Shown: positions 26,520-40,998, numbered from the stretch's first letter. The stretch is 64,000 nucleotides of DNA from Zelopaecilomyces penicillatus (GCA_005765155.1 VCCP01000005.1:3038001-3102000), one strand, 5' to 3'. Notes: a model not told the origin generated them from the sequence alone. Program-made: numbers and translations.

Positions 26520-28600
26520 AGTAATTAAGAGCTTTAAACTATAGTATTTCTCATAATAGTTCTATAATATAGTTATAATAGCCCTAAAAAAGCCAGGGAA
26601 AAAGCTAATAGCCTATTAAACTATTAAAGGATAAAGACCTATCTCTTTATTAGCTATAATAGGGAAGATTATTAAGGTAATTTTTAATAAATATATCTTT
26701 AATATTATAAAATAGATAAGCCTTTTACTAAAAGACTAAATAAAAAATCAAGCAGATTAAAGTATTAAGATTATAATCTTTATAATTATAAAGGGTATTT
26801 AAAAGGTTTAAGGCTATAATAATAATATAGTATTATTTTAATTAGATATTAAAAGGGTTTTTAATATAATTCCATATTATAGATTTCTTTAAACCCTTTA
26901 AAGAAAAAGATTTCTAAAATAAATAATAGATTAATTATATAATTATTTTAATAAGAGAATAATAAGACTATACCTAGATAATATTATAGTAAATTTATAT
27001 TTTATTTTTATAAAGATATTATAAGGATTCTTATTTTTTTTTAATTCTTTTTATCTTATATATTATTATTTTATATTAGGCTTTAGTTAAGATTTAAGGC
27101 CTAAATATAATAGGATTTATTTACAATATAAATTTATTTAATAATAACCCTAATATAAATAAGATTTATCTTTAATTAAAGAATATTTAAAGAATATATA
27201 AGAAATAATTATAAGCTAATAGGTTAGAATTTATATTTAATAAATTTAAGCTAATCTATTTTATAAAGGCTTATATTATACTTATATAAAGTCTTTTATT
27301 TAATAATATTATAATATACCCTATAAAATATATATAACTATTAAATATTAAATTTAATAGGAAATTTATATTTATTAAATATTAGACTAGGATTTAAAGT
27401 AAATTTATGTTATAAAACCTAATATTTATAAAGCTTATTATAAGGATATAAGAATCTTCTTTTTATATAGTATAAATTATCTATATTATAATAATTTATA
27501 ATATTATTATTTATAGAATAATTATATTTTATAGAATAATTATATTTTATAGAATAATTATATTTTATAGAATAATTATATTTTATAGAATAAATAAACT
27601 ATTAACCTTTAAAAAGATTAAGATAATATATATAATATAAATATTATATTTATATAATATTATTAAAGCTTATAAAGCTATCTTTATTTATCTTTTTAAA
27701 TTAAAAGGTTTTATATTATCACTAGATCTCTATCTTATATAATAAAAAACTAAAAGCCTAAATTATTTATAGGCCTATATAGATTTATTTAAATAAATAT
27801 ATAATATTATAATAATATTAATATAATTATAATACTTTAATTAATTAAATTAATATAATATAAGACTTTTATTTAAGGTAAATAAGGTTTTTAATCTTTA
27901 ATAGCTAAAAATTAAAAATCTAAAAAAGGCTTTAATATATTATTAAAAGAAATATTAATAATTATAAAGATTATAAATTTATTATATAATTATAATATAA
28001 TTTATATAAATAGATTAAAAAGCTTTATAAAAATATAATAATTTAATTAAAATAAAAAGCTTATTATTTATATAAATAAAAACTAAGAGAATAGGATTAA
28101 AAGCCTTTCTTTATTATTATATAATCCTTTTATACCTTATATTATTATATAACTATAAGAATAAAAGGAAAGAGATTATTAAATATTTTATTTTATAATA
28201 CTAAGATATATTAAACTATTATTAATAAACTATTAAATAAGCTAATATATCTTTTTAAAATAAGATTAATTAAATTGATATATTTATAATATTATCTATA
28301 ATAAAAGGGATTATATAATAAATAATTAAATTTAAATAATTAAAAGAATATAATTTAATAATATAAATCTAAGAGATAAAAGAGAAGATAATAATAAGAT
28401 AATAATAAGGTAATAAAGATATTAAAATACCTATAAATAAAATATTATTATAAGATATTTAAGGATTATATATTAGATATAATAAGGCTATAATAATATT
28501 TACATATTATTATTCTTTATTTTTATATTACAAAGATTTATATTATTAAAAAAGATTTTAATCTTTTATTAAAAAATTAAATAATATAATAAAAATATAA
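26520..28600 (+). mobile_element. LINE-type (non-LTR) retrotransposon relic with reverse-transcriptase remains
   Basis: In one + strand frame, 26,590-26,900 reads KPGK, then RPISLLAIIGKIIKVIFNK, then a spaced LDIKRVFN. These match the order of conserved blocks in non-LTR reverse transcriptases (a PGK segment, RPISLL, and a LD.K.AFD motif holding the first catalytic aspartate). Stops from mutated W, Q and R codons break the frame, as RIP would give. Downstream sequence to about 28,600 stays + strand purine-rich and probably covers the rest of the polymerase and an RNase H-like tail, but I could not confirm motifs there. The ends are approximate. Most likely Tad-like, as usual in filamentous fungi; the clade is inferred. 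Confidence 0.6.
27512..27592 (+). repeat. 18-bp minisatellite, about 4.5 units
   Basis: Unit TATAGAATAATTATATTT repeated perfectly inside the LINE relic. Both this and the 25-kb tandem have an 18-bp period, but their units are unrelated. Confidence 0.9.
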
Positions 28601-30197
28601 TAAAAACAAAAACATTTATATAATAATATAAAAATAATTTAATTATCTTTTTTAATTAATTTATATAAATAATAAAAAAGATAAGATTTATTTATAATTT
28701 AATAATAATATTATAAAGCTTATATTTAATATAGTTTTTAATAATATTCTAAACTATTATATTCTAATATAAGATTAATAATTATATTAATATAATAAGG
28801 GTATAATAATATATTATCTTAATAATAAAGGGATTATTAATATTAATTATAATATTAAAAAAGGCTTAAATAATAAATAAAGTTAATTCTAATATTTAAT
28901 AATAATATTAATATATTATTATAATAATATAATAATATAATAATCTATATATCTTATTATAGTTATAATATATATTATAATAATAAATATAATATTAATT
29001 AAAGCTTAAAAGATATTAATAATAACAATATAATAAGATTAAAATAATATATTAATAATATTATAATAAATATTAATCTTTAAATCCTTAATAATAATAT
29101 ATAAATAATAAATATATTTATAAGAGTTAATAATAATAATATAATAAAATAAAATTTATTTATAATATAATATAATAATTATTTTAAAAGATAAGATCCT
29201 TTTTTTTTAAAAAAAAAAATCTTTATAATCTTCTTTTAAATAAGAAATTAATTATAATAAAGGTATAATATAAATAAATAAATCTATTAATAATAAAACT
29301 AATACTTTAAAAGGATTGTTTTTCTTTAATATTTATTTATTAAATCTAGTTTAAATTATATAAAAGAGAGAGAGTTATAAGAATATAATATCTTTTATAA
29401 TAAAAAAAGAGAGAATAATAATAATATTATTAACTATTTAATATTAATTAAATAAATAATAAAATAATAAATAAGATAATTTATTAAAAATTATTATTTA
29501 AAAATATATTAAAGATATTAAATACCTAGGTATTATTAAGGTATAATTAATACCTTTAGCTTAAAAAGAGAAAAAAAAAGAAAAATAAAAAGAAAAAAAA
29601 CCTTATGTATTAAAATAGCTTAAAAAAGAAAAAAAAAATTAAAAGAAAAAAGTAATGTTTATATAATAAAAGTAATAAAGATATATAATAATAGAATTAT
29701 AAGATTATTAATAATAATTAATAATATAAGGAAAAATAAAGCTATTATAATAATACCTTAAAATAATAATAAACTATAAAACTATTAAAAATAAATAAGA
29801 TAATAGAATCTTATAAAAACTAATAGAATCCTAAATCCTAATAAATCCTAAAAAAATCCTTAAAATAAGAGATTTAAGATAAACTAGCTATATCTTATTA
29901 AAGATATAATATATATTAATCTAGCCTTAAGATTAATTCTATTAACCCTTAGCTATTTAGCTTTAATTAAATAGGTATATAAGTATTATATATATTAAAT
30001 CGATTTCTTATTAGCTATTAAATATAAAGATAAGATCTATTATATATAAAAGGGTAAAGAATAATATTATATTATTATAAAAAGGAAATATAGATATAAA
30101 AAAAGTATAGGGATTCTTTATAAATAAGATTCTTTTAAAGAGCTTAGTTTTAAAGATTAAATAAATAAATATCTTGAAAAAATATTATCTTATTTCT
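28601..30197. other. AT-rich RIP-degraded stretch between LINE and Gypsy 1
   Basis: No reading frame or recognised motif. It is rich in ATAATA runs and, at about 29,560-29,660, in A/G runs (AAAAAGAAAA type). No LTR or inverted repeat boundary is visible. Confidence 0.5.
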
Positions 30198-30383
30198 AAT
30201 AGAATTATAAGGTATAAAGATATATATACCTAGAATAATATATAATCCCTAGATATATAATACTTCTTAGCTTACTTTTATTATTATAATATAAAAAAAT
30301 AATAATAATCTTTTATAATAATAATATTTAAATATAACTATCCTTATTCTATTTAATTATTATAAATTAAATCTATTATTATA
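30198..30383 (+). repeat. 5' LTR of Gypsy 1
   Basis: Aligns with 36,594-36,780 over its full length; shared blocks include ATTATAAGGTATAAA, TATATAATACTTCTTA and CTTATTCTATTTAATTATTA. The two differ mostly by C/T and G/A changes. Exact ends are uncertain by a few bases. Confidence 0.8.
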
Positions 30384-33300
30384 ATTCTATTATTTCTTTA
30401 TATAATTATCTAGGATAAATATAATTATATTATATAAAACCTTAATATAAAAGAGATAAGAATTAAAAGAAATATTTTTAAAGTATCTAAATAATATTAA
30501 TTAAGATACCTTAACTTTAAATAAACCCTTTAATTAAGAATAATTAATTATAAAAAGATCTAAAATATAATTTAATCTTTAATAAAATATTATTTAAAAA
30601 TAATAATATTAAATTAATAATCTTCGTTTAATATTCTAAATAAAATATAATTAAAAGCCTAATAAAATAATAATAATATTAATTATAATATAAAATCTAT
30701 AAAATCAATTTTAATTATTTATTTATTATATAAAGAATTATTAGAAAATTAAAAAAGCTAAAAAGATAATTTAAGTTATTATTTTTAAGAAAATAAAAAT
30801 ATATATAATAATATAAAGAATTAAATTAATAAAATAATTAATAATATAAATTAAAAATATTAAAAACTATCAAATATAAAATATTAAATAAACCTTTAAT
30901 AAAAAGATATTAATTTATAATTAAATTAGAATATATTTATTATATAGATTAAATATCTATTTAAAAAATTTATTTTTTAAATAATAGATATTTATTTAAT
31001 ATATAATTTCTTAATATAAAGACCTAATTAATTATTATAAGATTTCTTTTTAACTTTAGGATATTAAAAAGCTTATATAAGGATTATAAAAGTATAATTA
31101 ATATTTTTTTTTAATTAAGCTTTAATTATTATTTTAGATTAGTATAAAAATAAATAATAAAGAACTTTTAATAATATATAAGGAAATAATTAGGATTATA
31201 AAATAGCTATAAAAAAGCTATAAAATAAAAAGAAAACTATAAAATAAAGAAAAAAAAAGTAATAAAACCTAATATATTATTTAAAAAAGAAATCTAAATA
31301 AATAAAATAAATCTAATATAATTAAAAAGCCTACTAATATAATAATAAATAAAAAAGAAATAATTAATATTATATAGGTTTTATTTAATTATAAAAGAGA
31401 TTATTTAATTTCTATATTTTAGAATAAGGGCTTAAACTTAAATTAATTAATAAGATTAAGCCTATTTTATATATAAAAAAAGAGACTATTATAATTAATA
31501 AAATTTATTTATTACTCTTATAATAATCTTTATTATATAATAAAATATTATTTAAAGAATATTATAAATATAATAAATAATAAATTATTTTAAAACCAAA
31601 AAGATAATAATTAATATAATTTAAAAAAAGATTATTAATTAAAATAAGCCTTTTAGCTTTAATTAAAAAGATAAAGATTAATATAATTATTTATTTTTAT
31701 ATATTAATAATAATTAAAGTATAAAATATTATTAAAATATATATAGATCTTAATATATACTTAAAATTAAATCTAATTAATAAAATCTTTATAAGAAAAA
31801 ATAAATTAAAATAAATATCTATTAAAAAAATCCTTTTTTTAAAAATAATAAATAAAAGATTAATTTATATTTATAATATTTAAAAAATATTTATTATATT
31901 TATTAATTTAAAAGGATTTATCTAGGAATTTATTTATATTTATTTAAGAATTAATTATAATCTAAAAAAGAAAGAGAATCCTATTCTATTTAAAATACTA
32001 ATATTATAAAAATATTAAATATATTTAAATATATATAATAGTTTTTAATAATTTAAATAAGTTTAAAATAAAATAAAAATACTATAGCTATATAAATTTA
32101 TAAAGACGTATTAAAATAAATTAAGTTTTTATTAAAAAAGAATTAAATAAAAGGATTTTAAGATATTAATAAATTATTATTAAAATTATATAATTTTCTT
32201 AATATTTTCTAATTTAATAATATTAAAATATTATCTATATATAATATAATAAATTATATTATTAATTTATTATTAAATAAAATCTTATTATATAATATTA
32301 TTTACTTTTTATCTTAATAAGAGTTATAAAAGCTATAAAAATATTTTAATAAAAACTTATTATTTAAATATATATAAGCCTTTAAGAGCCTTATAAATAT
32401 ATTAATTCTTTTTATATTTAAGAAAAATAAAACCCTTAGATTTTATATAAATTATTAAGGTTTTAATAGGATTATAAAAAAGAATTATTATACTTTATCT
32501 TTTATTATAAAGATTCTAAATAAAAGTATAGGTATTAAACTTTTCTTAAAAATTAATATTAAGGATATTTATTAATAAATTAGAATTAAAAAAAAGAATA
32601 AATAAAAAATAGCGTTTTAAATATATTATAAATACTATAAATATCTAATAATATCCTTTAATTTAAATTAATATATTAATAATACTTTAATATTATATCT
32701 ATAAAATATTAAATAAATTAATTAATATAATCTATATTACTTATCTTAATAATATTTTAATTTTTTTTTAAAATATATAAAGAGTATATAACATATATTA
32801 AATAAGTATTATAAAGATTAAGGATTATAAAATTATATATTAATCTAAAAAAGTATTAATTCTATAAAAAAATAATAGAATTTTTAGAATTTATTTTATC
32901 CTTAAAAACAAAAATAATAAATCTAGATAGAATTATAATAATTATAAAATAATAAAAATTAAAAATTTATAAAAAAATATAAATCTTTTTTAAATTTTAT
33001 AACTTTTATTAAAAATTTAATTATTAATATTATAATATTATAATACTATTAAATACTTTATTAAAAAAAAGTATTAATAATAAAAAGCTAGAGAAAATTA
33101 CTTTAAACCTTATTAAATAATAAGCTTTTTTTAAGCTTAAAAATATATTTTAAAAAGTATTATTATTTTATTATTTTAATTTATAATATTAAATATATTT
33201 TAAAACTAATATATCTAGATTTATAATAATAAATATTATATTATAATAGAATAATAATTCTATATAATATTTTATAGCTTTTTAATCTTAAAAAATTATA

Positions 33301-36300
33301 TTAATAAAGATTAATTATAATACCTTTAATTAAAAGATATTTATTATTATTTATTTATTTTAATATTAATAAAAATATATAAAAGGGTTTATAAAATAAA
33401 TAAAAATACTATTTAATTATTAAAACCTTAAATCTTTTATATCTTAAATAAAAATATTAAAGAAATAAATTAAATAATATATAATATTAATACTTTATAA
33501 TTTTATTATTAAGTATTAAATATTAATTTAATAAATTAAATCTAATAAATACCTTATTAAAGTATCTAGATTATAAATATAAAGCTTTAAATAATATAAA
33601 CTTATTTCTTATATTATAATCTAGATTTATAAAATCTATTATAATTAATTAAGATAATAATAATCTTTAATAAAGAATTATTTAGATTTTGTTTTATAAA
33701 TAAAATCTATAATAGATTATAAATAAAGAATTCTATTAAAAATAATAAAAGAAATACTTTTATAAGAAATACTTTATAATATTAATATTTCTTAATCTTT
33801 ATAAAAACTTATTAAAAATATCTAATTTAATAATAAAAATATATATTAATAAAAAATATATTTATTATAAAAGAAAAATAATAATAATATTAGGTATTAA
33901 TTAATAGATATATATAGCTTTATTAGATCTAGGAATTATATTTATATTTTAATAGAGTTATTTTTAAAAAAATAAACTATTTTAATTCTATTATAATAAC
34001 CCTTTATTTAAATATTTTAGTATTAATTATATTCTAAAGCTATTATAATAAAGGTTTTAATAATAGTTTATAAATAAAAATATTCAAAGATATTTTATAA
34101 ATTATAGTATTTATTAAGATATAATATTATAATATTATTAATTATATAAATACCTAGATTCCTTATTAATATTTATATAATTATAAAAATAAATCTTAAT
34201 AGATTTTATTACTAGATTACTATTAATAATTTTTAATAAAAAAAATAGATTTAATATTAATTATTATTAATATATATATTAAATATACCTTATATTTTAA
34301 TATATATATAATAATAATAATAATAAAGCTAATTAAATTATTCTATAATATAATAAAATTATATTATAGAATATTAAAAGATATTATATTAGATTAAGAG
34401 CTGATTTTTATAAATTAATTTTAATTTTAATTATATTTTATCTATAAATAAATAATTAAATTAAAAGAATAAATCAGATATTAAAATATTATTTTTAATT
34501 CTTTATAATAAAGAAATAAATAATCTAGGTATTTTTACTTTATATAATATAATTTATATATAATTTAATAAAATCCTAAATAATAAGCTTTTTATTATAT
34601 AAGGCTTTAATAAATTATAATGTAGATTTTAAAATAATTAATAAAAATAATAAAATAATATAAATCTTTATAATTAAATCCTATATTAGAATTCTAATTA
34701 AAATATAAGAAAAGCTAGAGAATAATTAATAGAATACTATAATAAAATATATTTATTTATAGATTTTAAGTAAGGATCCTTAATTATATTTAATATTAAA
34801 AAAAAAATTAAATATAAAATATAAATTAATATTATACTTTATTAATTTATTTAAAATATTATAGCTTATTAAAATATAAATATATTAATTAGCTTTATTT
34901 AACTAATATATAAGGCTTTATAATACTTCTTATATTAACCTATTTAAACCTTAAAAAGAATAATAAAATAATAATTTAAATACTTTACTTATATTAAAAC
35001 TTTAGAATAAAAAAGAATAGGAAATTAAAGAAATTAAAGATTAAGCTATAATAAAAGATAAATAATATTATTTAATTAAATAAAAGGATTAACCTTTAAA
35101 GTATAATTAATAGATTATAATAAAAGATATTAATATATTAAAAATGCTAATAGCTTTTAATAAAATATTAATAAAAAAATTAGAAAAGATTATTAAAACA
35201 CTATTAAAAAAAAGCTAAAGATTTAATAAAATAAAATTATAATTATATTATATTCTAATTTAAATAATAAGATATATCTTTAAACCTATTATAAATAAAT
35301 AATAACCCTTATAAAATAAATCTTAAAAAAAAAAATAATAAAAAATAAAAAAAAAAATAATATAAAGAAACCTTAATTAAATATATTTATATATATAAGA
35401 AAACTATAATAATTTATTAATAAGTTTATTATTAATATTATTCTTTTTATTTATTATATCCTTAATAGTTTTATAATAATTATAAAGAGTAATCTATTAG
35501 ATAATATAATCTTTATTATTTTTATTTAAATAAAGAATTTTATCCTTTCTTTAAATACTTATCTTAACTTTAAAAAAGGCTTTTATAAACCTTTATTATT
35601 TAATAATCTATTATTATTAAAATATTAATAATATTTAATAATAATATTTTTATTAAACTTATAATTAAATTAAATACCTTTTTAAGCTAATACTAAATAA
35701 TAATAAGGATATTTTTATATTAAATAATAAATAAGTTATATATAACCTTAATAAAATTATATTCCTTTGAAAGAATAATACAGCTAAACTTATAATAATA
35801 TACTATCTTAATATTATTAAAAATTAAATAAAGATCTAATAAAATACTAATTAAAATATATTACTTATCCTTAATAAATAATAGATTTTTAAAACTTAAT
35901 TAATTTTCTTTAATTAAGCTAATAAGAAAATCTAAATTATTAATTAAATCTTAGGTATTACTTTATATAATAATAAAAGGATTAAATAATAATAAAAGTA
36001 TTAATAATTATTAAATAAAAAGCTATAATAATATTATTTATTTATAAAAAGTATTTAATTAATTATTTATTATATTATTTATACCTTTTAATATAAATAT
36101 TAATAAATATATAAAGTATCTTTATAATATTTACAAGCTTTACCTTATATATAATCTTCTTATTATTAATAATTAAAGAAATATAAATATAATATATATA
36201 CTATCGATTTTATATTATAACTTTATTCATTTAATTAAGCTATATTTTAATAATATAAGCAAAAATATAAGATTTCTTTTTAAAAACTATCTTAATAAAT

Positions 36301-36593
36301 AATAAAATATAATAAAAAGGGTAATAAAAAGCTAAAGAAAAGGTAATAAAAATATAATATAATTATTATAAATATTATAAAATAAAAAATAAAAAGATAT
36401 AAATAATAAAGATATAAAAAGGTAAAAGTATAATAATATAAATATAATAAAAAGATAAGTAAAAAGATAATATTATATTATTATCTAGCTAAGATTTTAT
36501 AACCAGATTAAAAATAATATAATAATAATAAAAATTTAGAATTTAATATATAATAATATTAGATTATTATTATAATAATAAAAGGATAATTAT

Positions 36594-36780
36594 AATAGGA
36601 TTATAAGGTATAAAAATATATATACTTAAAATAGTATATAATCCTTAAATATATAATACTTCTTAACTTACTTTATTATTATAATATAAATAAAGTAAAT
36701 AATAATCTTTTATAATAATAATATCTAAATATAATTATTCTTATTCTATTTAATTATTATAAATAAAACCTGCTATTATA
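36594..36780 (+). repeat. 3' LTR of Gypsy 1
   Basis: Partner of 30,198-30,383. It keeps some C/G positions that the 5' copy lost (for example CCTGCTATTATA against TCTATTATTATA at the end) and the reverse elsewhere, so the two LTRs were mutated independently. Confidence 0.8.
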
Positions 36781-38404
36781 TTATTTAAGAGATTATTTAT
36801 TCTTTTTTTAAATAATATATATATATATATTAAAGTTATTATAATTAAATATATAATTTATATTAGAATTATCTTTTTATCTTTTATATCTTATTCTTAT
36901 TCTTTTTTTAATAGAATATTAGATTAAGCTATTTAAGAATTAGATTAATAATAAAGATAATATTAAAAAGATAAAAGTATTTTTATTTATCTAGTTTATT
37001 ATTTAAAAAGCTTTTTAAGGCTTATAAAATATTCTAGATTTTTATAATTAATAAAAGTAATAAATAATTTTATTATTTTTTTAAGTTTAATTAATTATAT
37101 TTTTAAATATAATTTAATTATTAAAGGTTCTTTATTATAAATTATATAATTCCTTTTAATTATAATAAATTTAATTAAATAATATATAATTAATAATAGG
37201 ATATTATTATATATTTATAATAGATATTATTTAAATATCCTTTTTAAATAATTAACTTTAATAATTATATTCTTTTAGGATTTTATTAGATTAAGATTAG
37301 TTTTATAATAAATATTTTATTTAATATTTTAAAAGCTAAATCTTTTATATTATCTTATTAAAAAAGGATTTCTTTATCTATTAAATAAATAAATAACTTA
37401 ATTAAAATAAAAAAGAATAAAATAAATTCTTAATAAAAATTAATAAAATCTAGAAACCTTTTAATCTTTTATATTTATAAAGATATTTCTTATTTTTTTA
37501 TAATTATAGTCTTTTTTAATATTAAATATATAGCTTTTTTATTTTAATATAAATTTTAAATATTATATTATAATTATAATAAATATATATTTATTAATAT
37601 TTATAAATAAACTAGCTTTTTATAAATATATAAGAATATCTTAAATATTTTATAAATAATTCTTTTTAAAACCTTTTAAATATATAAGGATATTATTTAA
37701 ATATATAAGGATATTATTTAAATATATAAGGATATTGTTTAAATATATAAGGATATTGTTTAAATATATTATAATAAAATTATTTAAAATATATTTTAAG
37801 ATTAAATTAATATATCTTTAAAAGATTATAAGAATATTTAATAAATTAAATAATATAATAAGCTATTTAAATAAATTAAATTAGATTTAAAATATTATAA
37901 AAAAAAAATTATAACTTAAATTTTATAAAAGATAAAATAAATATCTAGTTTTATAAATTATTAAATATCAAATAATAATTTTAATATATTTTTAATTAAT
38001 AATAATAAATATTAATCTTTTATTATAATTTTATTTTAAGCTTAATAATTTATATAAAATCTTTATTTTTTTATAGTTTTCTTAATAAAAAGAATAAATA
38101 TAATAAATCTTTTAATATAAAAATTATTTTATTAATTAAGGTTTTTATTATATATAATATTTAATAAAATATATATAAGCTAGTATAATATATAAATAAT
38201 AATAATAAAAAAAAAATTAAATTTTTTTTTTAAAATTAATAATATTTTTAATATAAAAATTAATTAAAAATATAAAATATCTTAAATAAAATATCTTAAA
38301 TAAATAAAGAAAATTCTATTAAATAATTAAAATAAAAAAGAAATATTTATTTTATTATTAAATTATTAATTTAGATTTAAATTATTATTAAAAAATAAAT
38401 ATAT
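36781..38404. other. AT-rich RIP-degraded stretch
   Basis: No reading frame or transposon motif recognised. It holds the 21-bp tandem at 37,678-37,769. Confidence 0.55.
37678..37769 (+). repeat. 21-bp minisatellite, about 4.4 units
   Basis: Unit AAATATATAAGGATATTATTT in head-to-tail copies. The first two units have ATTATTT and the last two ATTGTTT at the same place, a G/A difference that splits the array into two halves. Confidence 0.9.
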
Positions 38405-38580
38405 TATAAATTATAATTTTAAGCTTAAACCTTAAATATAATTATAAAATATATTTATATTAAATTTTATTTTTATTAAAAAAGAAATTAAAATAAAGAT
38501 TATTTTCTTTTTTAAGTTTATTAATATCTTTTTTAATATTTATTTATAATAATTATAAATCTAATTTAATATAAGTAATA
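38405..38580 (+). repeat. Dispersed repeat R, copy R3 (upstream of REX4)
   Basis: Shares TTTTAAGCTTAA near its start and the end block TAAGTTTATTAATATCTTTT, then TTTATTTATAATAATTATAAA, with the copies at 22 kb, 23.6 kb and 49.8 kb. It faces the inverted copy at 40,189-40,421 across REX4. Confidence 0.55.
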
Positions 38581-39026
38581 TTAATTAAAATATTATTAAA
38601 AAATATTATTTTTTATTTTTTATTTTTAAAATATAAAAAAAATATAATAATTAAAATATTTTTTTATATTTATTATTATTTATTTTAAAAAGAAATATTA
38701 AAGATTATAATATTTTTTATTTATAAAAAATAATTATATTTAAATAATTATATTTAAATTAATTATTAATTATTAATATATATATATATATATTTAAATA
38801 TTATATTATAATTAAATTTAAATAATATAAGAATCTAATTTTTTAAAATCTTTAAATTGAAATATATAAATATCTTATATATAATTTACTTAAATTCAAA
38901 TTTTTTTGAAATTTTCTAAGATAAAATTATTACCTAAGATAATATATCTATCTTTTCAATATATATAATTACAAGACATCTATAACAACTATTTAACCCT
39001 TACAACTAACATAAGTACATGTTACC
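38581..39026 (+). promoter_or_regulatory. REX4 upstream region, AT block edge and overlapping mini-uORF
   Basis: The AT block continues to about 38,940, so only ~90 bp upstream of the start codon has more normal composition. An upstream ATG at 39,019 opens a three-codon frame (ATG TTA CCA TGA) whose stop overlaps the REX4 start as ATGA. If the transcript includes it, it could lower or couple translation of REX4. The main ATG has the better context (ACCATGA). Confidence 0.45.
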
Positions 39027-39983
39027 ATGACGGGACTCTCCTCCAACTGGAAAAAGCTTCAAACTCAGTCCAGAGATGATTGCGTGCCAAACTCGAAACT
39101 TAAGCGCAAATCTACGCCACAGTTCCAGTCCTCCGCTCATTATCCAAAAGTTGCCAAGACGGCTATAACGCAAACAGCCTCAGAGAAAAGAAATAAACCG
39201 AATACTCATATCAAGATGGGGGGTGTGCAAAGCTCTGCAACAGCAAGCAAGCCGACATCTGGACATTCCCCCACCTTGGCTATGTGGGCAGACGACAGCA
39301 TTATTTCTGCGGAGGCTCTTGCGGAGGCATACAGCCTAGGTGTTACAAATAATTCGCTGATGTCATCAAGCATCAATGACAAAGTTAATCATGGTCTTTC
39401 AAGCGACGTAAACATTGGCAAATACATTGGCATTGACTGTGAGATGGTCGGCGTTGGCTCTGGTGGTTATAAGTCAGCATTGGCACGCGTCAGCGTCGTG
39501 GACTTTCATGGTCGGCAGCTATACGACTCCTATGTTCAACCAAAAGAGCCGGTCACAGAGTGGAGAACTTCTGTCAGCGGAATATCCCGTAAGGAAATGA
39601 GATTTGCTAGGCAGTTCGATGAGGTTCAACAAGAGATTTGCAGCCTCTTAAGAGATCGGGTCTTGATCGGACACGACATCAAACATGATTTGGACGCTCT
39701 GATGCTGAATCATCCAACAAAGGACATTCGAGATACTGCCAAATATTCCGCATTCAGAAGATATGCCACCGGCAGAAAGCCCGCTCTTAGGGTGCTTGCT
39801 CGAGAGATACTTGGGATCGAGATACAGAGCGGGTCACATTCTAGCACTGAGGATGCCAGGGTCGCCATGCTTTTGTTCCGTAAACACAAATCTGGTTTTG
39901 ATATAGATCATGCAAATCGATATATATCACGATCAAGTAGCTCTAAGGCTTATATTAAAAATAAAAATAAAATAAAAATTTAA
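39027..39983 (+). CDS. REX4: REX4-like DEDDh 3'-5' RNA exonuclease
   Basis: A single-exon gene of 318 residues. The basic, low-complexity N-terminus (1-125) precedes an exonuclease domain (about 130-290). Motif I is GIDCEMVGVG (D137, E139), motif II GHDIKHDLDAL (D221) and motif III HSSTEDAR (H271, D276), which together form a complete DEDDh active site. DIRDTAKYSAFRR and FDIDHANRY are typical of Rex4. In yeast Rex4 acts in the nucleolus in pre-rRNA processing; fungal Rex4 proteins have about this length. The core has ordinary codon use, but the last ten codons (lysine, asparagine, isoleucine only, all A/T) run straight into the AT block, so the C-terminal tail may have been reshaped by RIP; basic tails are nevertheless normal here. 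It is the only gene within 40 kb on its right and 17 kb on its left. Confidence 0.9.
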   Translation: MTGLSSNWKKLQTQSRDDCVPNSKLKRKSTPQFQSSAHYPKVAKTAITQTASEKRNKPNTHIKMGGVQSSATASKPTSGHSPTLAMWADDSIISAEALAEAYSLGVTNNSLMSSSINDKVNHGLSSDVNIGKYIGIDCEMVGVGSGGYKSALARVSVVDFHGRQLYDSYVQPKEPVTEWRTSVSGISRKEMRFARQFDEVQQEICSLLRDRVLIGHDIKHDLDALMLNHPTKDIRDTAKYSAFRRYATGRKPALRVLAREILGIEIQSGSHSSTEDARVAMLLFRKHKSGFDIDHANRYISRSSSSKAYIKNKNKIKI

Positions 39984-40188
39984 GTTTTTAATTTCATTTA
40001 ATATTAATATATTTATATTAATTGATTAAAAAGAATTATATTAAAATAATAGTTATATTTTATTTATTATATATTATTCTTTTTTTATAAATTAAATATA
40101 TAATTTTTATTAAATAATAATCTTATATCGAATAATATTAAAGATATCTATTAATTATTTATTTAAAAGATAAATTATATAATTAATA

Positions 40189-40421
40189 GTTTTATAATAA
40201 ATTAATTTTATAACTTTTATAAATAAATATTAAAAAAGAGATTAATATTTTTAAATAAAAAAAGGTTTTTTTCTAGCTTTTTTTCTTTAATTATCTGATA
40301 TAATAATAATTATATTATAAGCTTTATTTTATTATCTTATTTATTTTATTATTATTTATATAATAAATAAATTTAAATTAGATTTAAATAATATAAGATA
40401 TAAATAAAGCTTAAGCTTATT
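40189..40421 (-). repeat. Dispersed repeat R, copy R4 (downstream of REX4, inverted)
   Basis: Its reverse complement aligns end to end with 22,101-22,333. Together with R3 upstream it places REX4 between two inward-facing copies of the same repeat. Confidence 0.7.
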
Positions 40422-40842
40422 ATTAAAAAAAAATTAATTATCTTTTATAAATATATATCTTTTATATATATATATCTTTTAAATATTATTTAATAATTAA
40501 ATTTATTATATATTTACTATTATTTTATATTAGTTTTAATAAAGATTTAATTAATTTTATTAAGTTTTATTTTTAATTTTTAATCTTTTTTTTAAATTTA
40601 TAAATATTTTTTTATTTTTTTATTATTTTCTTTTATTTTATTTTTTTATTATTATTTATTTATTTTTATTTTTTATTTTTTTATATTATTATTAATATTT
40701 ATTATTTATGTTTTTTGATTTTTTTAAGTTTTATTTTATTATTATATTATTTAAATAAATTTAAATTATATTAATTATTTATTTAAGTATTATTTATATT
40801 AATATCTTTTATAATAAATTTCTTTTTAATTAAAATTAATTT

Positions 40843-40996
40843 AATAAGATTATAATTAAAATAATAATAATAATTATAATTAAAATAATAATAATTATTA
40901 TAATTAAAATAATAATAATTATTATAATTAAAATAATAATAATAATTATAATTAAAATAATAATTAAAATAATAATTATAATAATAATTATAATAA
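40843..40996 (+). repeat. ~24-bp tandem repeat
   Basis: About six units built on ATAATTATAATTAAAATAATA with variable ATA run length. It ends exactly where the LTR of Gypsy 3 begins. Confidence 0.8.
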
Positions 40997-40998
40997 TA

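Larger units (their letters stand above)
30198..36780 (+). mobile_element. Ty3/Gypsy chromodomain LTR retrotransposon, RIP-inactivated (Gypsy 1)
   Basis: Flanked by matching ~185-bp LTRs; 6.6 kb in all. In order on +: reverse transcriptase (about 32,405-32,770) with a recognisable LF.KK..TLRFYINY segment and YLNNIL at 32,742-32,759 in place of the catalytic YLDD; integrase core (about 34,210-34,500) with DFITRL and ending INQILKYYF; chromodomain (about 35,030-35,130) with a YYLIK.KD.PL.YN pattern whose tryptophans have become stops. This gene order and the chromodomain define chromoviruses. A gag region must lie between the 5' LTR and the RT, but no zinc knuckle survives. About 1.4 kb separates the chromodomain from the 3' LTR. 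Confidence 0.8.
39984..40998. other. AT-rich block downstream of REX4 with inverted repeat copy and tandem
   Basis: Composition drops to nearly pure A/T within the stop codon region itself. It contains the inverted dispersed repeat R4 (40,189-40,421) and a ~24-bp tandem (about 40,843-40,996) that abuts the 5' LTR of the next element. No gene. Confidence 0.65.
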